From: Anaerolineae bacterium
Lineage (GTDB): Bacteria > Chloroflexota > Anaerolineae > Aggregatilineales > Phototrophicaceae
Direction: 5' to 3'
DNA: 64,000 bases
NCBI GenBank assembly: GCA_022824365.1
Contig: JAJEAA010000029.1
Coordinates: forward strand, 186,001 to 250,000
The notes under the pieces were generated by a model, which was not told the DNA's origin, ran no database searches, and saw nothing but the letters and a program-made list of their open reading frames with translations. Position 1 is the stretch's first letter. Each line of letters starts with the position of its first letter. Positions 38,274 to 47,822 of this stretch are shown here, in pieces. Both the position numbers and the translations under genes were made by a program.

Positions 38274-40342
38274 TTGCCTTCGTGCTGCGCGATTAATTCA
38301 CGAACCATATCGCGCGACCAGCTGCCGGTGCTCATCATGTCTACATTCAGACGCAACGTTGCTGGGCGTCTGTCTTTATGACTGGTTGCTTGCGCTCGCA
38401 GTTCATCGAAATACTGCATCGGTGTGATAATGATCAATACCTCGTGCGGCTGAATGACATGCTCCGCCGATGGCGTGTAGATAAATCCCGCGCTGTTGGA
38501 ATGTCGGATGCCGATAACCCCGGCGCGATAACGAATCGTGAGCCGCAAGTCGCGTATCCTCTGGCCGATCCAGGGCGAATCGCCTTCCATATATAATTCA
38601 GCCGTCTCCAAACCGGTAAGCTCATTGTAGAGCACGTGCTGCAAGAAGTTCGCAATTTCCGGACGCGTGGTAGACAACATCACAAATTGCGCCGCGACGT
38701 GAAAAGGGCTCACGACACGATCCGCCCCAGAGCGTTTCAGCTTGTCTATCATGTCATCGGTCTTGGCGGTGACCGAGATCAACAATGACTTGCTGATGCT
38801 GCGAGCCGAGAGTACGGTGAGCACTGCTGCCGCTTTGTCATGGACCGAGAGCATAAGCGCTTGCGCTCGCTCAACACCGGCCTTTTTCAAAACGTCTTCT
38901 TGTGTTGGGTTGCCGTGGATCACACTGAATCCCCGTTCAATCCACTGTTCCGCCAAGGCCTTATCGCTTGTGAGCAATACGAAGGGACGCGAAGGATCAA
39001 GAAAGCGGACAGCGCTCTGAATAATTTGATCATTGCCGCAGATCACGAAGTGCTTCCGCATTTCTCTTATCTTTTCTTCGCACTCGGCCAAACTCATTAT
39101 TTCGTCCAGGCGCTTGACCTGGCGCGCTTGTACCAAACGCTGGAAGGCGGCGAAGCGCATCTCATTCCGCCCGGAGGGTCGGCATTCGCTTTGTAACTTG
39201 GGGATCATCTGCCCCGGCGCGACCACCAGCAGGATTTCATCTTCCGCAAGGATGCGGCTGCCACCGGGCGTATGGATGAAATCGCCCGTCTCCAGGCGAA
39301 TGCCGATGACGCCAGCATCGTAAGTCTCGCGCAGGTTCAAGTCGCCGATACGCTTGCCTATCCAGGGCGAATCATCCTCGAGTTCCAACTGTGTGATCTG
39401 GTGATGCGTGTCCTGATCAAACATAATACTGTTGAAGAAGTCATTCACAGCCGGGCGGAGCGTCGCGCTGTTCAGAAATTGCGACGATACTTCATACGGC
39501 GCCAGCACGATGTTGGCGCCGGACTTGATCATCTTCACTTTCAATTCTTCTTCGACGGCCGCCGCCGTAATATACAGTCGGGGATTGAGATTCCGCGCCG
39601 TCAAAACGGTGAGCAGGCTCTCGGTATCTTGGTTCAGCATGACCATGATCGCTTTTGCTCGCGCGATACCAGCCACAAGCAAGGTATCGTCATCGGTAGG
39701 GTCGCCATCGATAACCAGTATGCCGGCGCTGCGCAGCCGTTCGGCATAGTCCGTGTCTTCGGTGACGACAACGATGAGATCGAGTAGAGTTGTGTGCTCG
39801 ACGAAATTGTCATGATAAAAAACAGAAATCCGCCTGAACAATTTTCGCAGGCTTTTGAATCGGCCGCGATCAGGGGCGCCCAACAGGCGGTTCAGCAGCG
39901 CTTCCGCTGGCTGCAAGATCGCGTCCCGATGCTGTGTGCGCCGAATCTCTGCGCCGTGAAGAACGTAACCAATGGTCTTGTCGACCATTTCGCCCGTTCC
40001 ACAAATGATGTAATGGCTGTTCAGTTTTTTGATCTTATGCCGAATGCGGAACTTGTGGCGCCGCGCCATCGCCTCTGCGCTGAATAGCAGGGCAAATGAA
40101 GACGATAGAAAAAACGCCAGGGCGCCCAATCCAGCGAAGACGAGCAGAAGCGTGAAAAATCGGCCGAATATCGTTATTGGCACGACATCGCCGTAGCCAA
40201 TCGTCGTAAGTGTGATGATGGTCAGGTAGACCGCTTCAAACAGTGTCCGCTCTTCAATGATCATGTAGCCGACGATGCCGATTGGCAAGATAATCAGGAT
40301 TAGTATTGTTGCTGCGCGGAATTGCCTGCGGACATCGTCCAA
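38270..40342 (-). CDS. Two-TM potassium channel with tandem RCK (TrkA-N/TrkA-C) domains
   Basis: LTTIGYGDVVP selectivity filter; HYIICGTGEMVD and HFVICGNDQIIQ; two DDSPWIGKRI/GDSPWIGQRI TrkA-C segments. Confidence 0.9.
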   Translation of the reverse strand: MDDVRRQFRAATILILIILPIGIVGYMIIEERTLFEAVYLTIITLTTIGYGDVVPITIFGRFFTLLLVFAGLGALAFFLSSSFALLFSAEAMARRHKFRIRHKIKKLNSHYIICGTGEMVDKTIGYVLHGAEIRRTQHRDAILQPAEALLNRLLGAPDRGRFKSLRKLFRRISVFYHDNFVEHTTLLDLIVVVTEDTDYAERLRSAGILVIDGDPTDDDTLLVAGIARAKAIMVMLNQDTESLLTVLTARNLNPRLYITAAAVEEELKVKMIKSGANIVLAPYEVSSQFLNSATLRPAVNDFFNSIMFDQDTHHQITQLELEDDSPWIGKRIGDLNLRETYDAGVIGIRLETGDFIHTPGGSRILAEDEILLVVAPGQMIPKLQSECRPSGRNEMRFAAFQRLVQARQVKRLDEIMSLAECEEKIREMRKHFVICGNDQIIQSAVRFLDPSRPFVLLTSDKALAEQWIERGFSVIHGNPTQEDVLKKAGVERAQALMLSVHDKAAAVLTVLSARSISKSLLISVTAKTDDMIDKLKRSGADRVVSPFHVAAQFVMLSTTRPEIANFLQHVLYNELTGLETAELYMEGDSPWIGQRIRDLRLTIRYRAGVIGIRHSNSAGFIYTPSAEHVIQPHEVLIIITPMQYFDELRAQATSHKDRRPATLRLNVDMMSTGSWSRDMVRELIAQHEGN

Positions 40343-40479
40343 GCCGATGATCCCCTCATTGTGCCAGTCTTGTCCTCGCTGTCATTATATCGGAGAACCG
40401 TAAGTTGTGATAATATGACCCTTATCAGCGCGGCTGCGGCTGCCGGCAGCGTATTTGGGTTATTGGTCCCGTCAATGCC

Positions 40480-41337
40480 ATGAATCGGAGCGAAGCAATG
40501 CGCCAGCGAGAGGAATATCGACGAGCAGCCGAGTTCGTACGCGGACGCATTGACTTGCAGCCGTCAATCGGCTTGGTGCTCGGTTCGGGCTTGGGCGCCC
40601 TGGCCGATACGATGGGGCGGAGTATTGTCGTGCCTTATGCGGATATCCCCGGCTGGCCCCAATCGACTGTAGTGGGCCATCACGGTAATCTTGTCATTGG
40701 CGAGTTGGAAGGTCAGGTCGTCGTCGCCCAACAAGGGCGGGCCCACTTCTATGAAGGTTACACGCCCCAGCAGGTCACATTTCCTATTCGCGTGATGAAG
40801 GAATTGGGTATTCATTCCCTGATTTTGACGAACGCTGCCGGCGGCGTAAATCGGTCTTACAAAGTGGGCGATCTGATGTTGCTTGAGGACCATATCAATC
40901 TGCCCGGTTTGGCCGGCGCCAACCCTCTCATGGGACCGAACGATGACGAATTAGGCGAACGCTTTGTGGGCATGGCGCAAGCCTATGACCGCGCCTTGCG
41001 TATGCGGGCGTTGGAGGTCGCGCGCGAGCGCAATATTCCGCTTCATAGCGGCGTCTACTTTGGCCTGTCCGGTCCCGCATTCGAGACTCCCGCCGAGATT
41101 CGCATGGTGCGCGCGCTCGGCGGCGATACTGTGGGAATGTCTACCGTGCACGAAGTAATGGTGGCGCGCCACGCGGGCATGCGCGTCATGGCCTGCTCCG
41201 GCGTCACCAACGTCGCCATCGACGCGGTCGAAAGCGATCTCGAAACCAATCATCTGGAGGTCTTGGAAGCCGCGGAGATAATCGTGCCGCGCCTGACTGC
41301 CATACTGAAAGGCGTGCTTCGAAACTTCCCGACATGA
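40480..41337 (+). CDS. punA: Purine nucleoside phosphorylase
   Basis: IGLVLGSGLGALAD; GHHGNLVIGEL; GRAHFYEGY; LTNAAGGVNRSYKVGDLMLLEDHINL; GPAFETPAEIRM. Confidence 0.93.
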   Translation: MNRSEAMRQREEYRRAAEFVRGRIDLQPSIGLVLGSGLGALADTMGRSIVVPYADIPGWPQSTVVGHHGNLVIGELEGQVVVAQQGRAHFYEGYTPQQVTFPIRVMKELGIHSLILTNAAGGVNRSYKVGDLMLLEDHINLPGLAGANPLMGPNDDELGERFVGMAQAYDRALRMRALEVARERNIPLHSGVYFGLSGPAFETPAEIRMVRALGGDTVGMSTVHEVMVARHAGMRVMACSGVTNVAIDAVESDLETNHLEVLEAAEIIVPRLTAILKGVLRNFPT

Positions 41338-42125
41338 CTGCCATAATTGCGCTCATCGATCAGGTCGCAATCGGCATCTATTTTCTAATTGCCGCCGGCA
41401 TTCTCTTTGCCCTGCGCCGGTATCTCATTCATGGTGAAGAATATCGCTCATCGTATTTTGAGCTCGAGCGCGACCTGGCGCGCTACCGTCGTACAAACGC
41501 TGTTACGCTCATTATCTTTCTGATCGAGTTCGCCATTATCATCGTCGGCGTTCAATTGGTAATCGTCCCTGAGTTGGTCGACGAGCGTAGATTACAGGAA
41601 TTGCTCGCCGAGACCCGCGCCGAGGATGGCATATTTGAAACGCCTGTGCCTCCCCAGCCCGCCGCCGACCTTGGCATTGATCCGGTCGCGTTGCCGCGCT
41701 CTGTCGATACCAGCGGTCAAATTCAAGCCACGCCTTTGCCGACGCCGACCGCCGTCGGCACCATCATCCCGGCTGACCCGCCTATCGGCTGCGAGTCGCC
41801 CGAGGCGCAATTGCAAATACCGGGAAACGGCATGCGCGTCTTTCAACCGGTACCTGTCGTCGGCACGGTCTACACTGACCAGTTCTCATACGCTTCCGTA
41901 GAGATCAACGGGCCAAGCACTCGTGGCAACTTTCAGTTGATTGACGACCAGCTAAGCGAGGTCCGCGAGGCGGCGGAATTCAGTTTGTTTGTACCCGCGG
42001 GTTATGAGCAGGGCGAGTACCAGTTTCGCCTGATGGTTTACGATATCACCAATACACTCAAGGCATCATGCCTGGTTCACATTTATATTTCCGCCCCGCT
42101 GCCGACATTGACGCCGGTTCGTTGA
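41334..42125 (+). CDS. Membrane protein of unknown function
   Basis: Two N-terminal TM segments, Pro-rich linker, Ig-like C-terminal region; ATGA overlap with PNP. Confidence 0.65.
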   Translation: MTAIIALIDQVAIGIYFLIAAGILFALRRYLIHGEEYRSSYFELERDLARYRRTNAVTLIIFLIEFAIIIVGVQLVIVPELVDERRLQELLAETRAEDGIFETPVPPQPAADLGIDPVALPRSVDTSGQIQATPLPTPTAVGTIIPADPPIGCESPEAQLQIPGNGMRVFQPVPVVGTVYTDQFSYASVEINGPSTRGNFQLIDDQLSEVREAAEFSLFVPAGYEQGEYQFRLMVYDITNTLKASCLVHIYISAPLPTLTPVR

Positions 42126-42229
42126 GGCCTGGTGAAGCCGAGTTTAGGCGCGTCTCTCGCGCTGATACGCGGCGCGCAATAAATCTACTTGCGCAGCAGA
42201 CTGCCTCTAATCTGTGAACGATTTGGGGG

Positions 42230-43405
42230 TCAGTTTCGCATGTCCTGCACCTTGCGGTTAACCCGTCGGCGCCACCGGCGGGAGCGAGACCGCCACTTCG
42301 CAATGCGATACTGTACATGACGACGTTGGCGGTTCAGGAGCGAGCTATGCTGTTCGCTCGGTTTTGGCACACCCCAGCGTATGACCATCGCCGCCCAGGT
42401 CAAACCGCCGCCGAAGCCAACCAAGGCAATATGATTCTTGTCTTGAATCCGCTTTTGCTCGATGGCATCGCACAAGGCAATCGGGATGGAGGCTGCCGAT
42501 GTATTGCCGTAATGCTCGACATTGCTCATAAATTTTCTAATGTCGATGCCCAGCTTGCGCGAAGCGGCTTGCAGGATACGTAGGTTGGCTTGATGCGGGA
42601 TCACCAGGTCTATATCCTTCACCGAGATTCCCGCCAGTTTGCAAGTCTGTTCAATGCTCTCGCTGACAACACGCGTGGCGAATTTGAAAACTTCGCCCCC
42701 AGCCATATACATCTTGTACAACTTGTAGCCGTTCGCGCCAGCTCTGGATTCGTTGGCGTCGATGCTGCCGACGCTCGGTATGGCGAGCAAATCGCCGCCC
42801 GCGCCATCGGACCTGAGCACACTTGAAAGCACACCGCCGGGAGCATCGCTCGCCTGCAGGACGACCGCGCCCGCGCCATCGCCAAAGAGGATGCAGGTGC
42901 TGCGATCTTGCCAATCGAGAATGCGGCTCATCGTCTCTGCGCCGATCACGAGCGCCGCCTTAATTGACCCGGCCCGGATCGAATCCGCCGCCATATTCAA
43001 AGCGTAGACAAAACCGGAACAAGCCGCGCTCAAATCGAAGGCGCCGGCCTCGTGCGCGTTCAGCCAATCTTGCACCAGGCTGGCGGTGCTGGGAAATATA
43101 TTCTCCGGCGTCGATGTCGCGACCACAATCAGATCGAGATCTGTCGGCAAGATGTCCGCCACTTCCAGGGCTTGCTGCGCGGCGCGATAAGCGAGTGTCG
43201 CGGTCGATTCGCCTTCATCGGCGATATAGCGTTGGCGAATGCCGGTTCGCGCGAATATCCATTCATCGTTGGTTTCTACGAAGGTTGAAAGTTCATCATT
43301 ACTGAGGGCAGTATCCGGCACAGCCATGCCCCAGCCAATAATATGCGCGTAGCGCCTTGCGGCTAAGCCGCCGTCGATGTCGGTCCGCGGTTCAAAGGTT
43401 GCCAT
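42230..43405 (-). CDS. fabH: Beta-ketoacyl-ACP synthase III with Arg-rich C-terminal tail
   Basis: NDEWIFARTGIRQRYIADEG; FDLSAACSGFVYAL; VIPHQANLRI; VEHYGNTSAASIPIAL. Confidence 0.9.
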   Translation of the reverse strand: MATFEPRTDIDGGLAARRYAHIIGWGMAVPDTALSNDELSTFVETNDEWIFARTGIRQRYIADEGESTATLAYRAAQQALEVADILPTDLDLIVVATSTPENIFPSTASLVQDWLNAHEAGAFDLSAACSGFVYALNMAADSIRAGSIKAALVIGAETMSRILDWQDRSTCILFGDGAGAVVLQASDAPGGVLSSVLRSDGAGGDLLAIPSVGSIDANESRAGANGYKLYKMYMAGGEVFKFATRVVSESIEQTCKLAGISVKDIDLVIPHQANLRILQAASRKLGIDIRKFMSNVEHYGNTSAASIPIALCDAIEQKRIQDKNHIALVGFGGGLTWAAMVIRWGVPKPSEQHSSLLNRQRRHVQYRIAKWRSRSRRWRRRVNRKVQDMRN

Positions 43406-44645
43406 TATCTTGGTATTCGCCAAATATAACCACGGCATTATGCCCGCCAAACCCAAAGGCGTTTGACATGGCATTACGAATTTGGTGGCGGATCCCTACC
43501 TTTGGCACGTAGTTTAAATCGCAAACCGGATCCGGCTCCTCCAGATGAATCGTCGGCGGGACGAAACTCTCACGTATCGCCATAATGCAGAAGATCGCCT
43601 CAATCGCGGCGCCGCCGCCGAGCAAATGCCCGGTCATTGACTTGGTCGAACTGACTGGTATGTTATAGGCAGTTTCGCCAAGGGCGCGCTTGAGCGCGTT
43701 GGTTTCCGCAGCGTCGTTCAAAGGCGTGCTCGTGCCGTGGGCGTTGATGTAGTCAATATCTTCAGGCGCAAGCCCGGCATCGCCCAGCGCGAGTTCAACC
43801 GCCTTGGCCGCGCCTTCTCCCGTTTCCATCGGCGCCGTAATATGGTAGGCGTCAGACGTGTGCCCATATCCCATCAGCTCGGCATAAATCTTTGCCCCCC
43901 GCGCCAGGGCATGGTCCAACGCTTCAAGCACGAGGACGCCTGCGCCTTCGCCCGGCACAAAACCATCGCGGTTCAAGTCGAAAGGACGGGAGGCCGAGGC
44001 CGGGTCATCATTGCGGCTCAAGGCGGTCATATTGTTGAAGCCAGCCACGCAAAGGGGGACGATCGCCGCTTCCGACGCGCCGGCTACCATCGCCTTGGCA
44101 TCGCCCCGGCGAATAATATGCATCGCCTCGCCAATGGAATTGTTGCCGGAGGCGCAGGCAGTGACGATACAGTGATTCGGCCCGCGCAAATTGTAGACCA
44201 TCGATACTGTGCCCGAGCAGGAGTCGCTGAGAATCTTCGGGATTGCCAGCGGCTTGATGCCCCGATGACCGCGCGTGTCAATACTCTGCTGGGCCTCCAC
44301 AAAGGAGTTAATGCCGCCAACGCCTGAACCGATGATGCAGCCGACGTCATACATATTGTCGGCGTTGATCGTCAAGCCACTGTTGTCGATTGCTTGACGA
44401 CTCGCTTCTAACGCGAACTGCGCCACTCGGTCCATGCGCCTCGCCTCTTTCCGGCCGAAGAGCGAGTTCGGATCAAACTGCTTCACTTCACCCGCCAACT
44501 GATTCTGCGTGAGCGCTCGGTCATAGCGAGAAATGAAGCCGATACCATTGACGCCGGCGGAGGTGTTCGCCCAAGCATCTGCCACATTGTTGCCCGTCGG
44601 GCAGACGATGCCCATGCCGGTGATGACGACTCTTGTTTTGTCCAA
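43392..44645 (-). CDS. fabF: Beta-ketoacyl-ACP synthase II
   Basis: RVVITGMGIVCPTGNN; VTACASGNNSIGEAMHII; NAHGTSTPLNDAAE; TKSMTGHLLGGGAAIEAIFCI. TTG start at 44645 preceded by GGAGG. Confidence 0.93.
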   Translation of the reverse strand: MDKTRVVITGMGIVCPTGNNVADAWANTSAGVNGIGFISRYDRALTQNQLAGEVKQFDPNSLFGRKEARRMDRVAQFALEASRQAIDNSGLTINADNMYDVGCIIGSGVGGINSFVEAQQSIDTRGHRGIKPLAIPKILSDSCSGTVSMVYNLRGPNHCIVTACASGNNSIGEAMHIIRRGDAKAMVAGASEAAIVPLCVAGFNNMTALSRNDDPASASRPFDLNRDGFVPGEGAGVLVLEALDHALARGAKIYAELMGYGHTSDAYHITAPMETGEGAAKAVELALGDAGLAPEDIDYINAHGTSTPLNDAAETNALKRALGETAYNIPVSSTKSMTGHLLGGGAAIEAIFCIMAIRESFVPPTIHLEEPDPVCDLNYVPKVGIRHQIRNAMSNAFGFGGHNAVVIFGEYQDNGNL

Positions 44646-44720
44646 GCGCTCCTCCGATTCGAGCTTTGCAGGCGCAACGACGTCACAACCATTGTAACAC
44701 CATGTCGCCGCTTCCGTTGC

Positions 44721-44749
44721 TTTACAGGCCATGCGTAGCCACCTATAAT
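44721..44749 (+). promoter_or_regulatory. Putative sigma70 promoter for the 44810 gene
   Basis: TTTACA - 17 nt - TATAAT. Confidence 0.55.
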
Positions 44750-44809
44750 ACGGACTTTAGCCTGCGTCGTGGCGGGAAAAGACGAAATTCTGGGTAGCTT
44801 AGTCAATTC

Positions 44810-45769
44810 ATGATTCTTATAACTGGCGCGACCGGACTTGTCGGGCGGGCGCTGGTGCAGCGCACAATGGCGGAAACTCTGCCCACACGCTGCCTGCTTG
44901 CCGAAGGGCGAACGCATCGCTTGCCTTGGGATACTGGCAATCCACATGCGCCCGAGGTTGTCATTGGCGCGGTCACGGACGAGCAGACATTTTTCCGCGC
45001 GGTTACCGGCTGCCATGCGGTAATCCATCTGGAGAACGCCATGTGGTGGGGCAGGCGGCGAGATCTGGAACAAGTGGAACTTGAAGGCGCCAAAACGCTG
45101 GCCGCAGTGGCGCGGGCCGCTCGCGTCGGGCGGATCATCACCCTCAGTCACTTGGGCGCCGCGCCGTCCTCGGCCTACATCTTGCATCGCGTCAAGGGCG
45201 AAGTGGAGCATATCCTGCGACACAGCGGCGTCGCCTACACCATCATCCGCAGCGGCCTCGTGTATTCGGCAGAAGACGCCTTCATAAACCACATTGCCAG
45301 CATGTTGCGCATCAACCCGGCATTCTTCCTCATGCCCGGCAGGGGCGAGACCGTCTTGCACCCCATCTATATTGACGATCTCGTGGAAGCCATTTATCGT
45401 AGCCTGAATCTTATCAGGTTGGTGGATACAACGGTAGAAATCGGCGGCGCCGAATATGTTTCTTTACGCGATCTTATGCGCACAGTCATGCGCGTGACCA
45501 ATATGCGTCGTATCCTGGTCGATATGCCGCCGTATCTGTTGCGCTGGATCACCGGCATTTACAGCCGCCTGCTTCCGCGCTCGCTAATGACCAATCAATG
45601 GCTCGATATTCTGGCGGCAAATCGCACTGCTCCGCTCGGCAATACCTACGATTATTTTGGTTTTCAGCCGCGGCGCTTTGAAGAGACCCTGCTGACATAC
45701 CTGCCGCAAAGGCGCCATTTTGTCGCCTCCTTGCGGGGCACATTCCGCCGTCGGCCACGCGCCGCTTGA
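44810..45769 (+). CDS. NAD(P)-binding Rossmann/SDR-like epimerase
   Basis: MILITGATGLVGRALVQR; ARVGRIITLSHLGA; KGEVEHILRHSGVAYTIIRSGLVY. Confidence 0.82.
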   Translation: MILITGATGLVGRALVQRTMAETLPTRCLLAEGRTHRLPWDTGNPHAPEVVIGAVTDEQTFFRAVTGCHAVIHLENAMWWGRRRDLEQVELEGAKTLAAVARAARVGRIITLSHLGAAPSSAYILHRVKGEVEHILRHSGVAYTIIRSGLVYSAEDAFINHIASMLRINPAFFLMPGRGETVLHPIYIDDLVEAIYRSLNLIRLVDTTVEIGGAEYVSLRDLMRTVMRVTNMRRILVDMPPYLLRWITGIYSRLLPRSLMTNQWLDILAANRTAPLGNTYDYFGFQPRRFEETLLTYLPQRRHFVASLRGTFRRRPRAA

Positions 45770-45785
45770 TCGACCGGATATCGAT

Positions 45786-46670
45786 ATGGACGAAATACGA
45801 ATCGAGCGCCTGCTACAACGAGAGCAGCATGATCAAGCGGTGGAGCTGCAAAAAAACTATTGGGGCGACGACGCCGGCAACCTCGTCCCCCGACACATGC
45901 TGCATTCCATTGCCCATTACGGCGGTCATATCATCGGCGCCTATCACGGCCAGCAGCTTGTCGGTTTCGTCATGGGTTTCATCGGCGCCGATATCGACAT
46001 CGACCACCAAGATGCGCGTCCGGCCATGGCTAACTTGTTGATCATGTCGAAACGCATGCTCGTGCTGCCACAGTTCCGCGGCCGGAATATCGGCTTTCGC
46101 CTGAAGATGGCTCAGCGCGATATCGCCCTCAAGCAAGCTATTCGGTTGGTAACCTGGACGGTTGACCCCATGCTGTCGGCGAACGCTCATCTCAATATTC
46201 GCAAGCTGGGCGGCGTCATTCAACGCTTTTCAGCCAATTACTTCGGCCTGGACGAGCCAGACAGCCTGCGAGCCGATCGCCTGTTTGTCGACTGGTGGGT
46301 GACGCATCGGCGGGTCAAAGAGCGCGCCCGGGGCAAGGGCAGCAAACTGACGCTGAGGCAGTACTTCGATGTCAATGCGCCGATCGTCAATCGCGCTGAA
46401 ACGAAGGGACCGTGGCTGCAGCCGCGGTCAATGACCGACGTCCCCAATTCGACATTCGCGCTTGTGGAAATCCCGGCCGATTTCCGCCAGTTCGAAGTTT
46501 CTGAGCGCGGCCTCGCCGACGACTGGCGCTATCATATTCGCGATGTTTTTAGCCGGATGTTTGCCGCTGGCTATATCGTCACCGACTTTGTCTCCGACCA
46601 TTACGACGGTCGCCGCCGCTCCTTCTACCTGCTCAGCCATCATTTTGATAATAACTATCGAAAGAATTAA
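45786..46670 (+). CDS. GNAT-family acetyltransferase-like protein
   Basis: LVGFVMGFIG...MLVLPQFRGRNIGFRLKMAQRDIALKQAIRLVTWTVDPMLSANAHLNIRKLGG. Confidence 0.75.
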   Translation: MDEIRIERLLQREQHDQAVELQKNYWGDDAGNLVPRHMLHSIAHYGGHIIGAYHGQQLVGFVMGFIGADIDIDHQDARPAMANLLIMSKRMLVLPQFRGRNIGFRLKMAQRDIALKQAIRLVTWTVDPMLSANAHLNIRKLGGVIQRFSANYFGLDEPDSLRADRLFVDWWVTHRRVKERARGKGSKLTLRQYFDVNAPIVNRAETKGPWLQPRSMTDVPNSTFALVEIPADFRQFEVSERGLADDWRYHIRDVFSRMFAAGYIVTDFVSDHYDGRRRSFYLLSHHFDNNYRKN

Positions 46671-46673
46671 GGT

Positions 46674-47495
46674 GTGACTATGGCTTTCAATGGTGAAACG
46701 ATTGCATTTGTCGGCGCCGGCGTTATGGGCGAAGCGATGATCAAAGGCTTGCTGCATCAGGAATTGTTGCAGCCGACCCACATCGTCGCCTCTGATCCAC
46801 GGGCGGAGCATCTCGAGACTCTGCGCGAGCGCTACGACATTCGAGTTACAACCGACAATGTGGAAGCGGCGCGCGGCTCCGATGTCTTGGTCCTGTCCGT
46901 CAAACCGCAAGTGATGAGCAAGGTCCTGCCCGAGCTTCGCGGTCATGTCGATGGCGTTCGCTTGATCGTCAGCATCGTCGCCGGCGTGCCGCTCAAGACC
47001 ATCGCGGACAGCTTGCTAAATGTTCGAGTGGTGCGGTCCATGCCCAATACCCCCGGGCAGATCGGCCAAGGCATAACCGTTTGGGCGGCCTCGCCCGAAG
47101 TTGGTGGCGACCAGCGCAAACAGGCGGAAATCCTCCTGGGCGCGCTCGGCCAACACATATATGCCAGTGACGAGAGCTTTCTCGATATGGCAACGGCGCT
47201 CAGTGGTTCCGGACCCGCCTACGTCTTCATGTTCATGGAAGCCATGGTTGATGCCGGCGTCCACATGGGTTTCGCCCGCCGCGATGCCGAAAAGCTGGTG
47301 ACGCAGACCTTGCTCGGCTCCGTCCTCTACGCCCAGCAATCGGGATTGCATCCGGCGCAACTGCGCAACCAGGTGACGAGCCCGGGCGGCACAACGGCGG
47401 CCGCCTTGCACGAGATGGAAAAAGGCGGCCTGCGCACTGTGCTGTCCGAAGGCGTCTGGGCCGCATATCGGCGGTCTCAGGCTCTGGGACAATAA
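46674..47495 (+). CDS. proC: Pyrroline-5-carboxylate reductase
   Basis: IAFVGAGVMGEAMIKGLL; RSMPNTPGQIGQGITVW; ALSGSGPAYVFMFMEAMVDAGVHMG; TSPGGTTAAALHEME. Confidence 0.95.
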   Translation: MTMAFNGETIAFVGAGVMGEAMIKGLLHQELLQPTHIVASDPRAEHLETLRERYDIRVTTDNVEAARGSDVLVLSVKPQVMSKVLPELRGHVDGVRLIVSIVAGVPLKTIADSLLNVRVVRSMPNTPGQIGQGITVWAASPEVGGDQRKQAEILLGALGQHIYASDESFLDMATALSGSGPAYVFMFMEAMVDAGVHMGFARRDAEKLVTQTLLGSVLYAQQSGLHPAQLRNQVTSPGGTTAAALHEMEKGGLRTVLSEGVWAAYRRSQALGQ

Positions 47496-47636
47496 GATGG
47501 CTTGCGGATCCTGATGAACGCTTTGCGTTTCGCCCGTTGCCGCCACGCTAATGTCTTGGGAAGATTAGAGGGCAAGGTGATCTGGAACCGGAAACTTGCG
47601 CCCGTAAAGGACAAGATTTCTGCCGAAAGAATCCGT

Positions 47637-47654
47637 TTGTGAAATAATGGACAA
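47637..47654. promoter_or_regulatory. Putative Rex operator upstream of atpA
   Basis: TTGTGAA-ATAA-TGGACAA versus Rex-type TTGTGAA-N4-TTCACAA (left half 7/7, right half 5/7). Confidence 0.5.
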
Positions 47655-47676
47655 GCCCCGTTATCTACGCTACAAT
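47648..47676 (+). promoter_or_regulatory. Putative atpAGDC promoter
   Basis: TGGACA - 17 nt - TACAAT. Confidence 0.5.
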
Positions 47677-47822
47677 TGACTGGATTCAGCGGAATAGGCC
47701 AATTGATCGCTGCCGCAGGGCACAGGCGATGGGATGAGCAAAGTTCTTTCCGCATAAACATTAGACGACATTAGATTATTGCCAGACCCGAATTTGCTTA
47801 AGCTGAGGCAAGGAGCCTGCGA

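Noticed and set aside
40400-40425. TTGTGATAATATGACCCT as a third Rex site near the K+ channel/PNP divergent promoter
   Set aside because: Right half does not resemble TTCACAA; only one partial half-site.
44483-45361. 292-aa minus ORF spanning fabF start and the SDR gene
   Set aside because: Out of frame with fabF and antisense to the SDR gene; not protein-like.
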